Origin: JBCBJX01 sp038522735
Lineage (GTDB): Bacteria; Pseudomonadota; Alphaproteobacteria; Caulobacterales; Parvularculaceae
Direction: 5' to 3'
DNA: 17,466 nt
Assembly (NCBI GenBank): GCA_038522735.1
Contig: JBCBJX010000071.1
Coordinates: 1-17,466, forward strand
Shown here: one piece after another, positions 1 to 7,727 of the stretch
Layout of the letters: each line of letters starts with the position of its first letter
Position numbering within the stretch: the stretch's first letter is position 1
The notes under the pieces: generated by a model
Seen by the model: the letters and a program-made list of their open reading frames with translations, nothing else
Told to the model about the DNA's origin: nothing
Databases searched by the model: none
Position numbers and translations under genes: made by a program

Positions 1-1
1 G

Positions 2-145
2 ACCGAACGCTGCTATCCGCTGGACGAGCAGGCCCTCGCCGTCCTCGCACTCGCCGACCGCAGCCGCCTGATGCATACGCTGTGCTCGGAGAAAAACACG
101 CCGCTGCACAAATGGCCCTGGCCGCTTTCGCTGGTGTTCGGATAG
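2..145 (+). CDS. 3' fragment of an unrecognised protein (5' end outside the window)
   Basis: A frame open from base 2 to a TAG at 143-145 gives 47 residues ending in KWPWPLSLVFG. Most codons end in G or C, as in the core genes here, while the other two forward frames over this stretch do not, so it is probably genuine coding sequence. No family motif is recognisable. At about its stop codon the good codon pattern moves to the next frame (146-312), so this may be the end of a gene damaged by a frameshift rather than a natural C-terminus. Treat the product as unknown. Confidence 0.35.
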   Translation, partial: TERCYPLDEQALAVLALADRSRLMHTLCSEKNTPLHKWPWPLSLVFG

Positions 146-312
146 TCCGTCGCGTCGGGCGCGCGACGGGCTTCACCCTCCTCGCCGCCATGCCCGACGA
201 CGTTCGCGCCGCCCGCCTCGACGAAGCCCGCTCCACGCGCGGCTTCGTCGCCTACGCCGCCATGCAGTCCGCGCCGCACCCGACCGCGGGCGTGATCTCG
301 GTGGGGTATTGA
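146..312 (+). pseudogene. Frame-switched coding-like tail of the left-edge gene
   Basis: From about base 146 the frame that starts at base 1 takes over the strong G/C third-position bias and runs to a TGA at 310-312. Its first possible ATG is at 190 and would give only 40 residues, with no convincing ribosome binding site. The simplest reading is a one-base frameshift in a gene continuing from 2-145, leaving a decayed 3' end next to the AT-rich insert. A second short independent gene cannot be excluded. The family is not recognised. Confidence 0.3.
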
Positions 313-363
313 GGGGCGGCTGAGAGCACGTCTGTTGACTTTCGCTGCTGGGAAAAGCGATAT

Positions 364-391
364 ACGGCAGCACTCAACGGGTGCATACCGT
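364..391. repeat. Interrupted inverted repeat between the left-edge fragment and tcmP
   Basis: Two nested arms, ACGG/CCGT and GCAC/GTGC, surround a 7-base loop, with a 2-by-3 base internal mismatch. The repeat lies about 75 bases past the tcmP stop, so it could help end transcription of the Tcm pair. There is no T-run on either strand, so it is not a textbook intrinsic terminator. Nothing else is visible in 313-466. Confidence 0.25.
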
Positions 392-466
392 AATTTCAGA
401 ATAAAACTATGAGATAGACTTTTTCTTGTCAGTTATCAGGTGAGGAAATTAGTATAATATGGCAAT

Positions 467-1705
467 TCAGACTTTGCGAGGAAACATAGGAAAGAAGCTG
501 CGCTGCCGCTTCAGACGAATTGTATCTACAGTCTTGATGGTATGAGCTGTTCGGCGCTCTCCACCCGTCGGTGTGCGAACTTCAAGGTCGTCACTCTCAA
601 TTATAACTTTGTTAATATCACGGCTATGTGCGGGCGTTTCTTTATAAACGCATAAATGAAATTCCTCAACTCCGAGAGAATCACCGTGCTCTGAGATTTT
701 ATTCGGAATATCCTCATGAAGCTGTTTAATAGCCTGTTCGCGCGCTTCATCTGTAAAAAGATAAAGCATACCATCTTCGGCAGGATTAAACGAAAGCATA
801 TTTAGTCCCGAGCGACCGAAATGAGCCTGCGATGTACTATTCTCATGCAGTATGTCATTGTAAACTTGTCGTGCTCGTGAATGATTTGCAAAATGGATTA
901 GCCAATAGCGCCAGCCATCTGGGTTATGAATTGAAAATGTACTGACAAAAGGTGCAACTAGCTTGAGCTGTTCATAAACAATCTGCTCAGCGGCGCCAAG
1001 CCATTCACGCTTATTAATTACCTCCCCACCATCTTGGAGGAACGCATAAATTTCCTTTTTTAACCCTGGTTCGTCATTGAGAATATAATTTTTGGCCTCA
1101 TTGGATGGAAAGTAGGTCAAAAGCGTTTCTATCGCAAAGGTTAGAAATATTTCAGCTGATGCCCATCTAACCATGATTTCACTCAGAATAGCCATATTGA
1201 CATTGGAATATCCGTACTGGTCTAGATTAAATATAACATTCTGATAGCATCCATCTGATAAAAATGACTTTATTCGCGGATAAAGAACCTCGAACTCCTC
1301 ATCGAAAAACTCAATACGGATATGCAAGTCTTTATTTGTTGATCGAATACCTTCAATCAGCCTCGCCGTATGAGTGCGCAATTCTGATATTGCAGCCGGA
1401 TTTTTATCATTGAAAACTGCAAAACACTCGATCTGAATCGGGCGTGTACCTTCGGCGGCTCGGCGAAAATTTATCTCTCGAACTGCTCGATCTAACGTCT
1501 CTAGAAAAATCAGTGGTGAACCAGGAGTCCCGCATGCATAACGGCCTGCCCCCGCAAAACCATCTATAATTGCTACCCGGAAACGTTCCCGATGCCGTAT
1601 TTGGCAACGCGTGACTAAGTACTCTCTAAAATACTCTCGAAGAACTTTGTGTTTTCGCTTCGTATGCTCATCAAGCTTCGCACCATCCCCCCAATTATAA
1701 GCCAT
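467..1705 (-). CDS. tcmP: Three-Cys-motif partner protein TcmP
   Basis: A protein of 412 residues from ATG at 1705; an in-frame TTG at 1714 would add three residues. ATG is preferred because a GAG sits 9 bases upstream of it. It matches the TcmP family, the regular gene partner of DUF5131/Gp37-Gp68 three-cysteine proteins. The N-terminus has the usual W-G...K...H..K...L..Y pattern. It is followed by DGFAGAGRY (residues 48-56), which looks like the glycine-rich SAM-binding motif I of Rossmann methyltransferases. NLDQYGYS (160-167) sits where motif IV would be, in place of the more usual DP-F-G. The biochemical role of the family is not established. The gene lies 27 bases (start to stop codon) downstream of its partner, in the same direction, in an AT-richer segment with codon use unlike the flanking core genes, so the pair was probably acquired together. 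Family assignment is firm; methyltransferase activity is inference. Confidence 0.88.
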   Translation of the reverse strand: MAYNWGDGAKLDEHTKRKHKVLREYFREYLVTRCQIRHRERFRVAIIDGFAGAGRYACGTPGSPLIFLETLDRAVREINFRRAAEGTRPIQIECFAVFNDKNPAAISELRTHTARLIEGIRSTNKDLHIRIEFFDEEFEVLYPRIKSFLSDGCYQNVIFNLDQYGYSNVNMAILSEIMVRWASAEIFLTFAIETLLTYFPSNEAKNYILNDEPGLKKEIYAFLQDGGEVINKREWLGAAEQIVYEQLKLVAPFVSTFSIHNPDGWRYWLIHFANHSRARQVYNDILHENSTSQAHFGRSGLNMLSFNPAEDGMLYLFTDEAREQAIKQLHEDIPNKISEHGDSLGVEEFHLCVYKETPAHSRDINKVIIESDDLEVRTPTGGERRTAHTIKTVDTIRLKRQRSFFPMFPRKV

Positions 1706-1732
1706 TTTGACCAACTCTATTCTCGCCTTTTC

Positions 1733-2518
1733 TCAAGCGGCGCACTGATGATACACGTCCGGCATTTCATCCCAAATCTTGCCACGATACTCGCGACCAT
1801 TGGCCTTCTTGGAGCGCTTTTTGTTGTCCTTGCCCCATGTTCCCCATTGCTTGAAAAAGAACGCTGATTTGTACTCCAAGCACTGCGAAAGGATTTCATC
1901 GATCCATTCTTCTTTAATTGGCCGGGCTGACGCACCACTTTCACCGCCAACAATCGCCCAGTGAATCCCGGTTAAGTCAATTGTCCCAACCGGTCCTATT
2001 AACGGCTCGAACGAAATAAATCTGATCTTTGCACGAACATGACGCAGATGATCGATACGTTCGGCAACATTGGCATCTTCAACACTTGTTCCTAACCAAA
2101 CATTTGGTAAGATGTCGTCTATCAGCGTTTCGAGTGCGTGCCGCATGCGTTCAGGTCGTTTCGTGAGTATCTGATAATGGTGATGCGGCGTCTCGCGCAT
2201 GACTTTCCAGACGGCCAGAATGAACTTATCACTAACTTTCGCATGAAAGAGATCGCTCATAGAGTTCACAAAAATTTTTCGCGGCTTCTTCCAGCGATAG
2301 GGAATCTCGAGCGCACTATAATCCTGCCGGACGACGCCACGCCAGAGTGTCCGTTTGCCACTCTTTCGAGTTAACCCTTCATATTTTTCGACGCCCATTG
2401 CTTCGAGGCGACGAGCCATCTGCATGGCATAACAGTTCGTACAACCAGCACTGGCCTGAGAACATCCGGCCACCGGGTTCCATGTTGCATCGGTCCATTC
2501 AATTTTTGATTCAGTCAT
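1733..2518 (-). CDS. Phage Gp37/Gp68 family (DUF5131) three-Cys-motif protein
   Basis: A 261-residue protein starting at ATG 2518. The N-terminal block W-T-D-A-T-W-N-P-V-x-G-C (residues 8-19) leads into a three-cysteine cluster, Cys19-X6-Cys26-X2-Cys29 followed by Tyr-Ala, which defines the family and resembles a widened radical-SAM [4Fe-4S] motif. Further family blocks are all present: FVNSMSDLFH, the HHHYQILTKRPERM stretch, WLGTSVED, FISFEPL, IVGGESG and FFKQWG near the C-terminus. Length is normal and it looks intact. Members occur in phages, prophages and mobile islands, usually beside tcmP, as here. Radical-SAM chemistry is a structural inference; substrate and pathway are unknown. The gene is first in a two-gene leftward unit whose promoter carries a LexA box, implying SOS control. 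The ribosome binding site is weak (GGGTCGG just upstream). Confidence 0.9.
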   Translation of the reverse strand: MTESKIEWTDATWNPVAGCSQASAGCTNCYAMQMARRLEAMGVEKYEGLTRKSGKRTLWRGVVRQDYSALEIPYRWKKPRKIFVNSMSDLFHAKVSDKFILAVWKVMRETPHHHYQILTKRPERMRHALETLIDDILPNVWLGTSVEDANVAERIDHLRHVRAKIRFISFEPLIGPVGTIDLTGIHWAIVGGESGASARPIKEEWIDEILSQCLEYKSAFFFKQWGTWGKDNKKRSKKANGREYRGKIWDEMPDVYHQCAA

Positions 2519-2532
2519 GCTACCGACCCAAC

Positions 2533-2547
2533 GTTCTTTTTATGTTC
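2533..2547 (-). promoter_or_regulatory. LexA (SOS) box in front of the DUF5131-tcmP pair
   Basis: The top strand reads GTTC-TTTTTAT-GTTC, an exact match to the alphaproteobacterial LexA operator GTTC-N7-GTTC. In the direction of transcription it reads GAACATAAAAAGAAC, sharing 11 of 15 bases with the box in front of lexA in this window (GAACATCCCTAGAAC). It ends 15 bases upstream of the DUF5131 start codon and overlaps the likely -10 region, the right place for repression by LexA. Confidence 0.78.
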
Positions 2548-2570
2548 TCACCGCTTGACAAGCTTGTCAA
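2542..2570 (-). promoter_or_regulatory. Promoter of the DUF5131-tcmP pair, with a perfect 16-bp palindrome over its -35
   Basis: On the bottom strand TTGACA (2570-2565), a perfect -35 box, is followed after 17 bases by GAACAT (2547-2542) as a poor -10. CATAAA at 2545-2540, with a 19-base spacer, is an alternative. The -35 is one arm of the perfect palindrome TTGACAAGCTTGTCAA (2555-2570), which could be an operator for a second regulator. The -10 overlaps the LexA box. The rest of the pyrG-to-DUF5131 gap (2571-2694) shows only a weak CCACAC/GTGTGG inverted repeat (2630-2660). Confidence 0.6.
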
Positions 2571-2694
2571 ATATGAACGTAACAGGCTTGCTGAGAATCA
2601 TTACAAGATTCAATGCGTTAATTGGCGCTCCACACTTGCCGGAATCCGAAACTGGTGTGGCTGTGTTAAGATCAATCGAACCTGTCCCGTCCCT

Positions 2695-4323
<1,629 letters not shown>

Positions 4324-4483
4324 GGGCGTTCGGCTTATCGCGGTTCGGCCGCGCGAGAAAGCGCTAAAGCGTCGCTCGCCGTGATTTGAGGCCGCCGCGC
4401 GCTGGCGGACCGGTCATGGTTTCTGCATTATGAATACGGGGATCGCCGGCGACGGCGGCGTTGGAGTTCGCGCGGGGACGGCC

Positions 4484-6070
4484 ATGACGACGATCATCAC
4501 GGTGCACGGCACCAACGCCGGCCGCCCGGAAGACGAAGGCGACCAGTGGTGGCAGAAGGGCTCGGCCTTCCAGACCGAGCTCTCAAAGCGTATCGAACCC
4601 GCGGACGGCTCCCAGCTCTCCTTCCTTCCCTTCCACTGGTCCGGCGCGAATTCCGAGCTGGAGCGCCGCAAGGCGGGCCGCGAGCTGTTCGAACTTTGCG
4701 TGCAGATGGAGAGCGGCGCGAGCAGCTATCACGTCATGGGTCACAGCCACGGCGGCTCGGTGACGATGGAGGCGCTGCGGCGCTCGGGAACCCTGGAGGC
4801 GACGGCCGCGCAGTTCCGCCCGCTTGAAAAGCTCGGAAGCTGGCTGACAGTCGGAACGCCTTTTCTTACGCTCAAAAAGAAACGCTTTCTTTTTCAGCGC
4901 CTGAACGTCGCCGGACAGATCGCCTTCGCCCTCGCCGTTCTGCTGATCGGCCTTTCCCTCGCGCAGGTCCTCCTCGCCCTCGCCCCGGCGACCCGCGTCG
5001 CGGAGGCCGTCTACGGCGTCGCGGCGGGCGAAAGCACGGCCTACGCGGCGACGGACCAGTTCCGTGCGGATCTGCGCGAGCGACGGAACGACCTTTTCAC
5101 CGTCGCCGCGTCCCTCGGCTTCATCAGTCTCGTGATGTTTTACCCCATGTTCCGCTCCCAGCGGCGGGTCGTGATGCGGTATGCGGGTCGCACGAAGAAC
5201 TGGCTGAAGGCGCGCTACCAAAAACGCTGGGTCGGGCTCTTCGATTCCGACGACGAGGCCATCAACGGCATCGCCGCCGCCCTGCAGCTGAACGGCGTGA
5301 TCGTTCCTGCAAAGAGCTTCGTCGGTCTTGTGAAGCTCATTCCCGTCGTTTTTCTTCTCGGCGTGTATACGGTCGTTCTGTTCCTGTCCCTCTTCCAGCT
5401 CGACATGCTGCTCACGTGGAAGGGCTCCATGGGATCGGAGAACCTCCTCTCAAAGTATGTCGAGCTCATGCTGCGCGCGGCCTCCCCCTTCGCGCAGACG
5501 GGCGAGGACGGCGCGGCCATCGTCTCGCCGCAGGTCGCGGTCGCGTCCATCGCTTTTGCGTTCGCGCTCCTCACTGCACCTCTCGTCGTCGTCTACGGGC
5601 TGTTCGATCTCCTGGGTCGGGCGGTCTCGCCGTTCATCGCGAACAGCTTCGACGGGTTCTTCTGGAAACAGGTGAAAGACCGCGCCTTCGGCAACGATAC
5701 GGTCGGCGAAACCGTCGGCAGGGTGACGGTCTCGCCCTTTGAGTTCGAGAAGGAATGGAGCCCGCTGCCGGAGCGCCTCAACGACGCGCTGCAGGATTAC
5801 ACCTCCCAGCACGCCGCCTCGACCGTGCGCAAGGCCCGCGACGTCCTCGGCCTCGCCCGCGAGCAGGAAGGCGTCAACATCGTGAAGACGATCTCCGATC
5901 AGCTCTCCTGGGGCGAGCTGATCCATACGGCGTATTTCGACGTGCCGGGCTTTATCGACCTCGTCGCCTATTCGCTGATCGAGACCGGCGACTTCCGGGC
6001 GTCGGCCGACTTTAAACGGGCCGAAGGCTTCGAGCAGGCGAAGGCGGACTACGCCGCCATTCGGGCCTGA
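4484..6070 (+). CDS. Membrane-anchored alpha/beta-hydrolase-like protein of unknown substrate
   Basis: A protein of 528 residues from ATG 4484, preferred over an in-frame ATG at 4430 because GGGGA lies 5 bases upstream and the first residues, TTIITVHGTN, are a typical beta-strand plus oxyanion loop. The nucleophile elbow is GHSHGG with Ser88. Candidate catalytic partners are an aspartate in FDSDDEA (about 254-259) and His481 in ELIHTAYF. Four hydrophobic segments are likely membrane helices: about 145-168, 204-223, 284-307 and 351-376. They lie inside the hydrolase fold region, between nucleophile and histidine. The combination suggests an inner-membrane lipase, esterase or thioesterase, but the substrate cannot be told. 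The gene runs against the tpiA-secG-pyrG direction and ends 3 bases before the secG stop codon, so it seems to have been placed within a formerly continuous operon. Its base composition matches the host. Confidence 0.8.
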   Translation: MTTIITVHGTNAGRPEDEGDQWWQKGSAFQTELSKRIEPADGSQLSFLPFHWSGANSELERRKAGRELFELCVQMESGASSYHVMGHSHGGSVTMEALRRSGTLEATAAQFRPLEKLGSWLTVGTPFLTLKKKRFLFQRLNVAGQIAFALAVLLIGLSLAQVLLALAPATRVAEAVYGVAAGESTAYAATDQFRADLRERRNDLFTVAASLGFISLVMFYPMFRSQRRVVMRYAGRTKNWLKARYQKRWVGLFDSDDEAINGIAAALQLNGVIVPAKSFVGLVKLIPVVFLLGVYTVVLFLSLFQLDMLLTWKGSMGSENLLSKYVELMLRAASPFAQTGEDGAAIVSPQVAVASIAFAFALLTAPLVVVYGLFDLLGRAVSPFIANSFDGFFWKQVKDRAFGNDTVGETVGRVTVSPFEFEKEWSPLPERLNDALQDYTSQHAASTVRKARDVLGLAREQEGVNIVKTISDQLSWGELIHTAYFDVPGFIDLVAYSLIETGDFRASADFKRAEGFEQAKADYAAIRA

Positions 6071-6073
6071 GGA

Positions 6074-6517
6074 TCAGTTCTGGTCGTCGTCCGCAGGTGG
6101 ATCGGCCGGCGGCGTATCGTCGACCGCGGTCTCCTCAGCCGGTTCGGCGGAGCCTTGAGGTTCTCCCGCCGCCGGTTCGTCGCCGGCGCCCAGAACGCCG
6201 AGAAGATCGGACGTCGACGGCGCATCCGGCGTCGCGGGCGCGCCGGCCGGCGCGTCGTCGACGATTTCGTCGATCAGCTGATCGTTGGTCGCGTCGCGCC
6301 CGGCGACGATCGCAAGGAGCATGGCGAGGCCCATGAAGGTCGCCGCCAGTACGGAGGTGAGCCGCGTGAGCGCGCTCGCCGCCCCGCGGCTCGACATCAT
6401 GCCGCCGCCGCCCCCGCCGCCGATGCCGAGCGCGCCGCCTTCGGAGCGCTGCAGGAGAACGACGCCGATAAGGGCGAGCACGACGAGGGCGTAGAGCGTG
6501 AGAAGGAGGGTGACCAT
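6074..6517 (-). CDS. secG: Protein-export membrane protein SecG
   Basis: A protein of 147 residues, the small subunit of the SecYEG translocon in the inner membrane. Two hydrophobic helices (about 3-22 and 54-72) flank the family's glycine-rich loop GGALGIGGGGGGGMMSSRG (27-45). After the second helix there is an acidic, Ala/Pro-rich tail of about 75 residues, as in many alphaproteobacterial SecG proteins but long compared with the 110-residue E. coli protein. It lies downstream of tpiA in the same direction, separated by 343 bases. The start at ATG 6517 lacks a clear ribosome binding site. Convergent with the hydrolase-like gene. Confidence 0.93.
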   Translation of the reverse strand: MVTLLLTLYALVVLALIGVVLLQRSEGGALGIGGGGGGGMMSSRGAASALTRLTSVLAATFMGLAMLLAIVAGRDATNDQLIDEIVDDAPAGAPATPDAPSTSDLLGVLGAGDEPAAGEPQGSAEPAEETAVDDTPPADPPADDDQN

Positions 6518-6567
6518 GGGAAGCGTCCGGGCCGCGCGGGCGGCGTTTCTGTGAGAGAGCCGAACCG

Positions 6568-6594
6568 CATATAAGAGCTTTCGCCCGGCCTCAA
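6568..6594 (-). promoter_or_regulatory. Possible secG promoter
   Basis: On the bottom strand TTGAGG (6594-6589) and TATATG (6573-6568) are separated by 15 bases, 50 bases upstream of the secG start. The spacer is short, so this is tentative. It stands out as the only AT-rich patch in the gap, and a separate secG promoter would make sense because repeats separate secG from tpiA. Confidence 0.3.
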
Positions 6595-6666
6595 GCGTCA
6601 GGCGGCCTGAGAGGCCGGCTCAACACTCGATATCGGAAGCGCTCTATCGACACGGCGCTCCGCGGC

Positions 6667-6790
6667 CATCCTTCGAGACGCCCGCCGCGCGGGCGTCTCG
6701 AAGGATGAGCATTATGCATGTTCCAAGGTGAGCTTCAGCTCATCCTGAGGAGGCTTCGGCGCATCAGCGGCGGAGCCGTCTCGAAGGATG
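6667..6790. repeat. Palindromic intergenic repeat cluster in the tpiA-secG gap
   Basis: The 343-base gap 6518-6860 has no gene. CATCCTTCGAGACG (6667-6680) returns inverted at 6694-6707 and again at 6777-6790. The first two copies form a near-perfect hairpin at 6668-6706, with 17-base arms around CCGCG. TGAGCT/AGCTCA (6729-6742) forms a smaller hairpin next to CATCCTGAGGAGG. These words resemble the short interspersed palindromic repeats common between genes in several alphaproteobacteria. The large hairpin may also limit read-through from tpiA into secG, but no T-run follows it. Confidence 0.75.
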
Positions 6791-6860
6791 GACGCAAGGA
6801 GCCGAGGCCGGGCCCTTCGCCGGAGCGCTCAATTTCGAGTGAGACACTCGGCAGGCGTCT

Positions 6861-7589
6861 TCAGGCGGCCCGGACGATGGCGAGGAAGTCCGCTGCTTTG
6901 AGGCTCGCGCCGCCTACGAGCGCTCCGCCGACGCCGTCGACGGCGAGGATCTCCGCCGCGTTCTCCGGCTTCACCGACCCGCCGTAGAGGACGCGGATGT
7001 CGGCGGCGGCTCCGCCGAACCGCTCCGCAAGCGCCGTGCGGATCGCAGCGTGGGCCTCGCCGATATCCGCAAGGCTCGGCGTCCGGCCCGTCCCGATCGC
7101 CCAGACGGGCTCATAGGCGACATCTATGGCCGCAGCGTCCGGCAACGAACCCGCAAGCTGTTCCAGGAGGCGCTCCACGACCCGGCCCGCTTCGCGCTCC
7201 TCCAGCGTTTCGCCGACGGCGACGATCGGCCGGAGACCCGCCCGCAGCGCCGCCTCGGCGCGGGCCTTTACGTCGGCGTCCCCTTCGCCGCAGTCCGCCC
7301 GCCGCTCCGAGTGCCCGACGATGACGTAGGCGGCGCCCGCGTCTTTCAGCATGTCCGCAGACAACTCGCCGGTATGCGCGCCTTTCTCGTTCGGATGGCA
7401 GGTCTGACCGCCGACGCCGGCGCGGCCCTTCAGACGCTTCGCCGCCGCCGCGAGAAGCGTCGCAGGCGGACAGACGAGCGCTTCGGCGGCGGCCGGTTCT
7501 GCGGCGAGGCTGTCCGCGATCGCGTCCAGCTCTGCGAGATCGGCGGTCAGCCCGTTCATTTTCCAGTTGCCCGCGATGAGCGCGCCCAT
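6861..7589 (-). CDS. tpiA: Triose-phosphate isomerase
   Basis: A cytoplasmic glycolytic enzyme of 242 residues interconverting glyceraldehyde 3-phosphate and dihydroxyacetone phosphate. The start is set at ATG 7589 because GGGAGG lies 5 bases upstream and the product then begins MGALIAGNWKMNG, the family's normal N-terminus; an ATG-less extension to 7616 would add nine residues. Catalytic elements are all visible: Asn8 and Lys10 in GNWKMN, the histidine in IVGHSERR, the glutamate in AYEPVWAIGTG, and the phosphate-binding YGGSVKPEN and GGALVGGASL segments. It is transcribed divergently from ppiD. Confidence 0.97.
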   Translation of the reverse strand: MGALIAGNWKMNGLTADLAELDAIADSLAAEPAAAEALVCPPATLLAAAAKRLKGRAGVGGQTCHPNEKGAHTGELSADMLKDAGAAYVIVGHSERRADCGEGDADVKARAEAALRAGLRPIVAVGETLEEREAGRVVERLLEQLAGSLPDAAAIDVAYEPVWAIGTGRTPSLADIGEAHAAIRTALAERFGGAAADIRVLYGGSVKPENAAEILAVDGVGGALVGGASLKAADFLAIVRAA

Positions 7590-7594
7590 GCTCG

Positions 7595-7600
7595 CCTCCC
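7595..7600 (-). promoter_or_regulatory. Ribosome binding site deciding the tpiA start
   Basis: GGGAGG on the bottom strand, 5 bases before ATG 7589. It supports the shorter tpiA product over the frame opening at 7616. Confidence 0.75.
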
Positions 7601-7727
7601 TTGCAAGATTTTGCATCGGATTACGGGGCGCCGGCCCGCGCCGTCAAAGCGCCGGCGCAGCTGGCTTCTGGACGCGCCCGCCCGTCGGTCCTAGAAGCCG
7701 GGGCTCCCGAACGAAAAGGCGACCCCC

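Noticed and set aside
2630..2660. CCACAC/GTGTGG inverted repeat as a pyrG terminator
   Set aside because: Only six paired bases with a 19-base loop and no T-run.
4324..4350. GTTCGGC direct repeat before pyrG as a LexA box
   Set aside because: The two GTTC words are 11 bases apart rather than 7.
5408..5424. CACGTG-centred sequence as a second parS site
   Set aside because: Only the six-base core fits; flanking bases match the consensus poorly.
6668..6706. Long hairpin as an intrinsic terminator of tpiA
   Set aside because: No run of T follows on the tpiA strand, and the same words recur nearby as a repeat element, so it is listed as a repeat.
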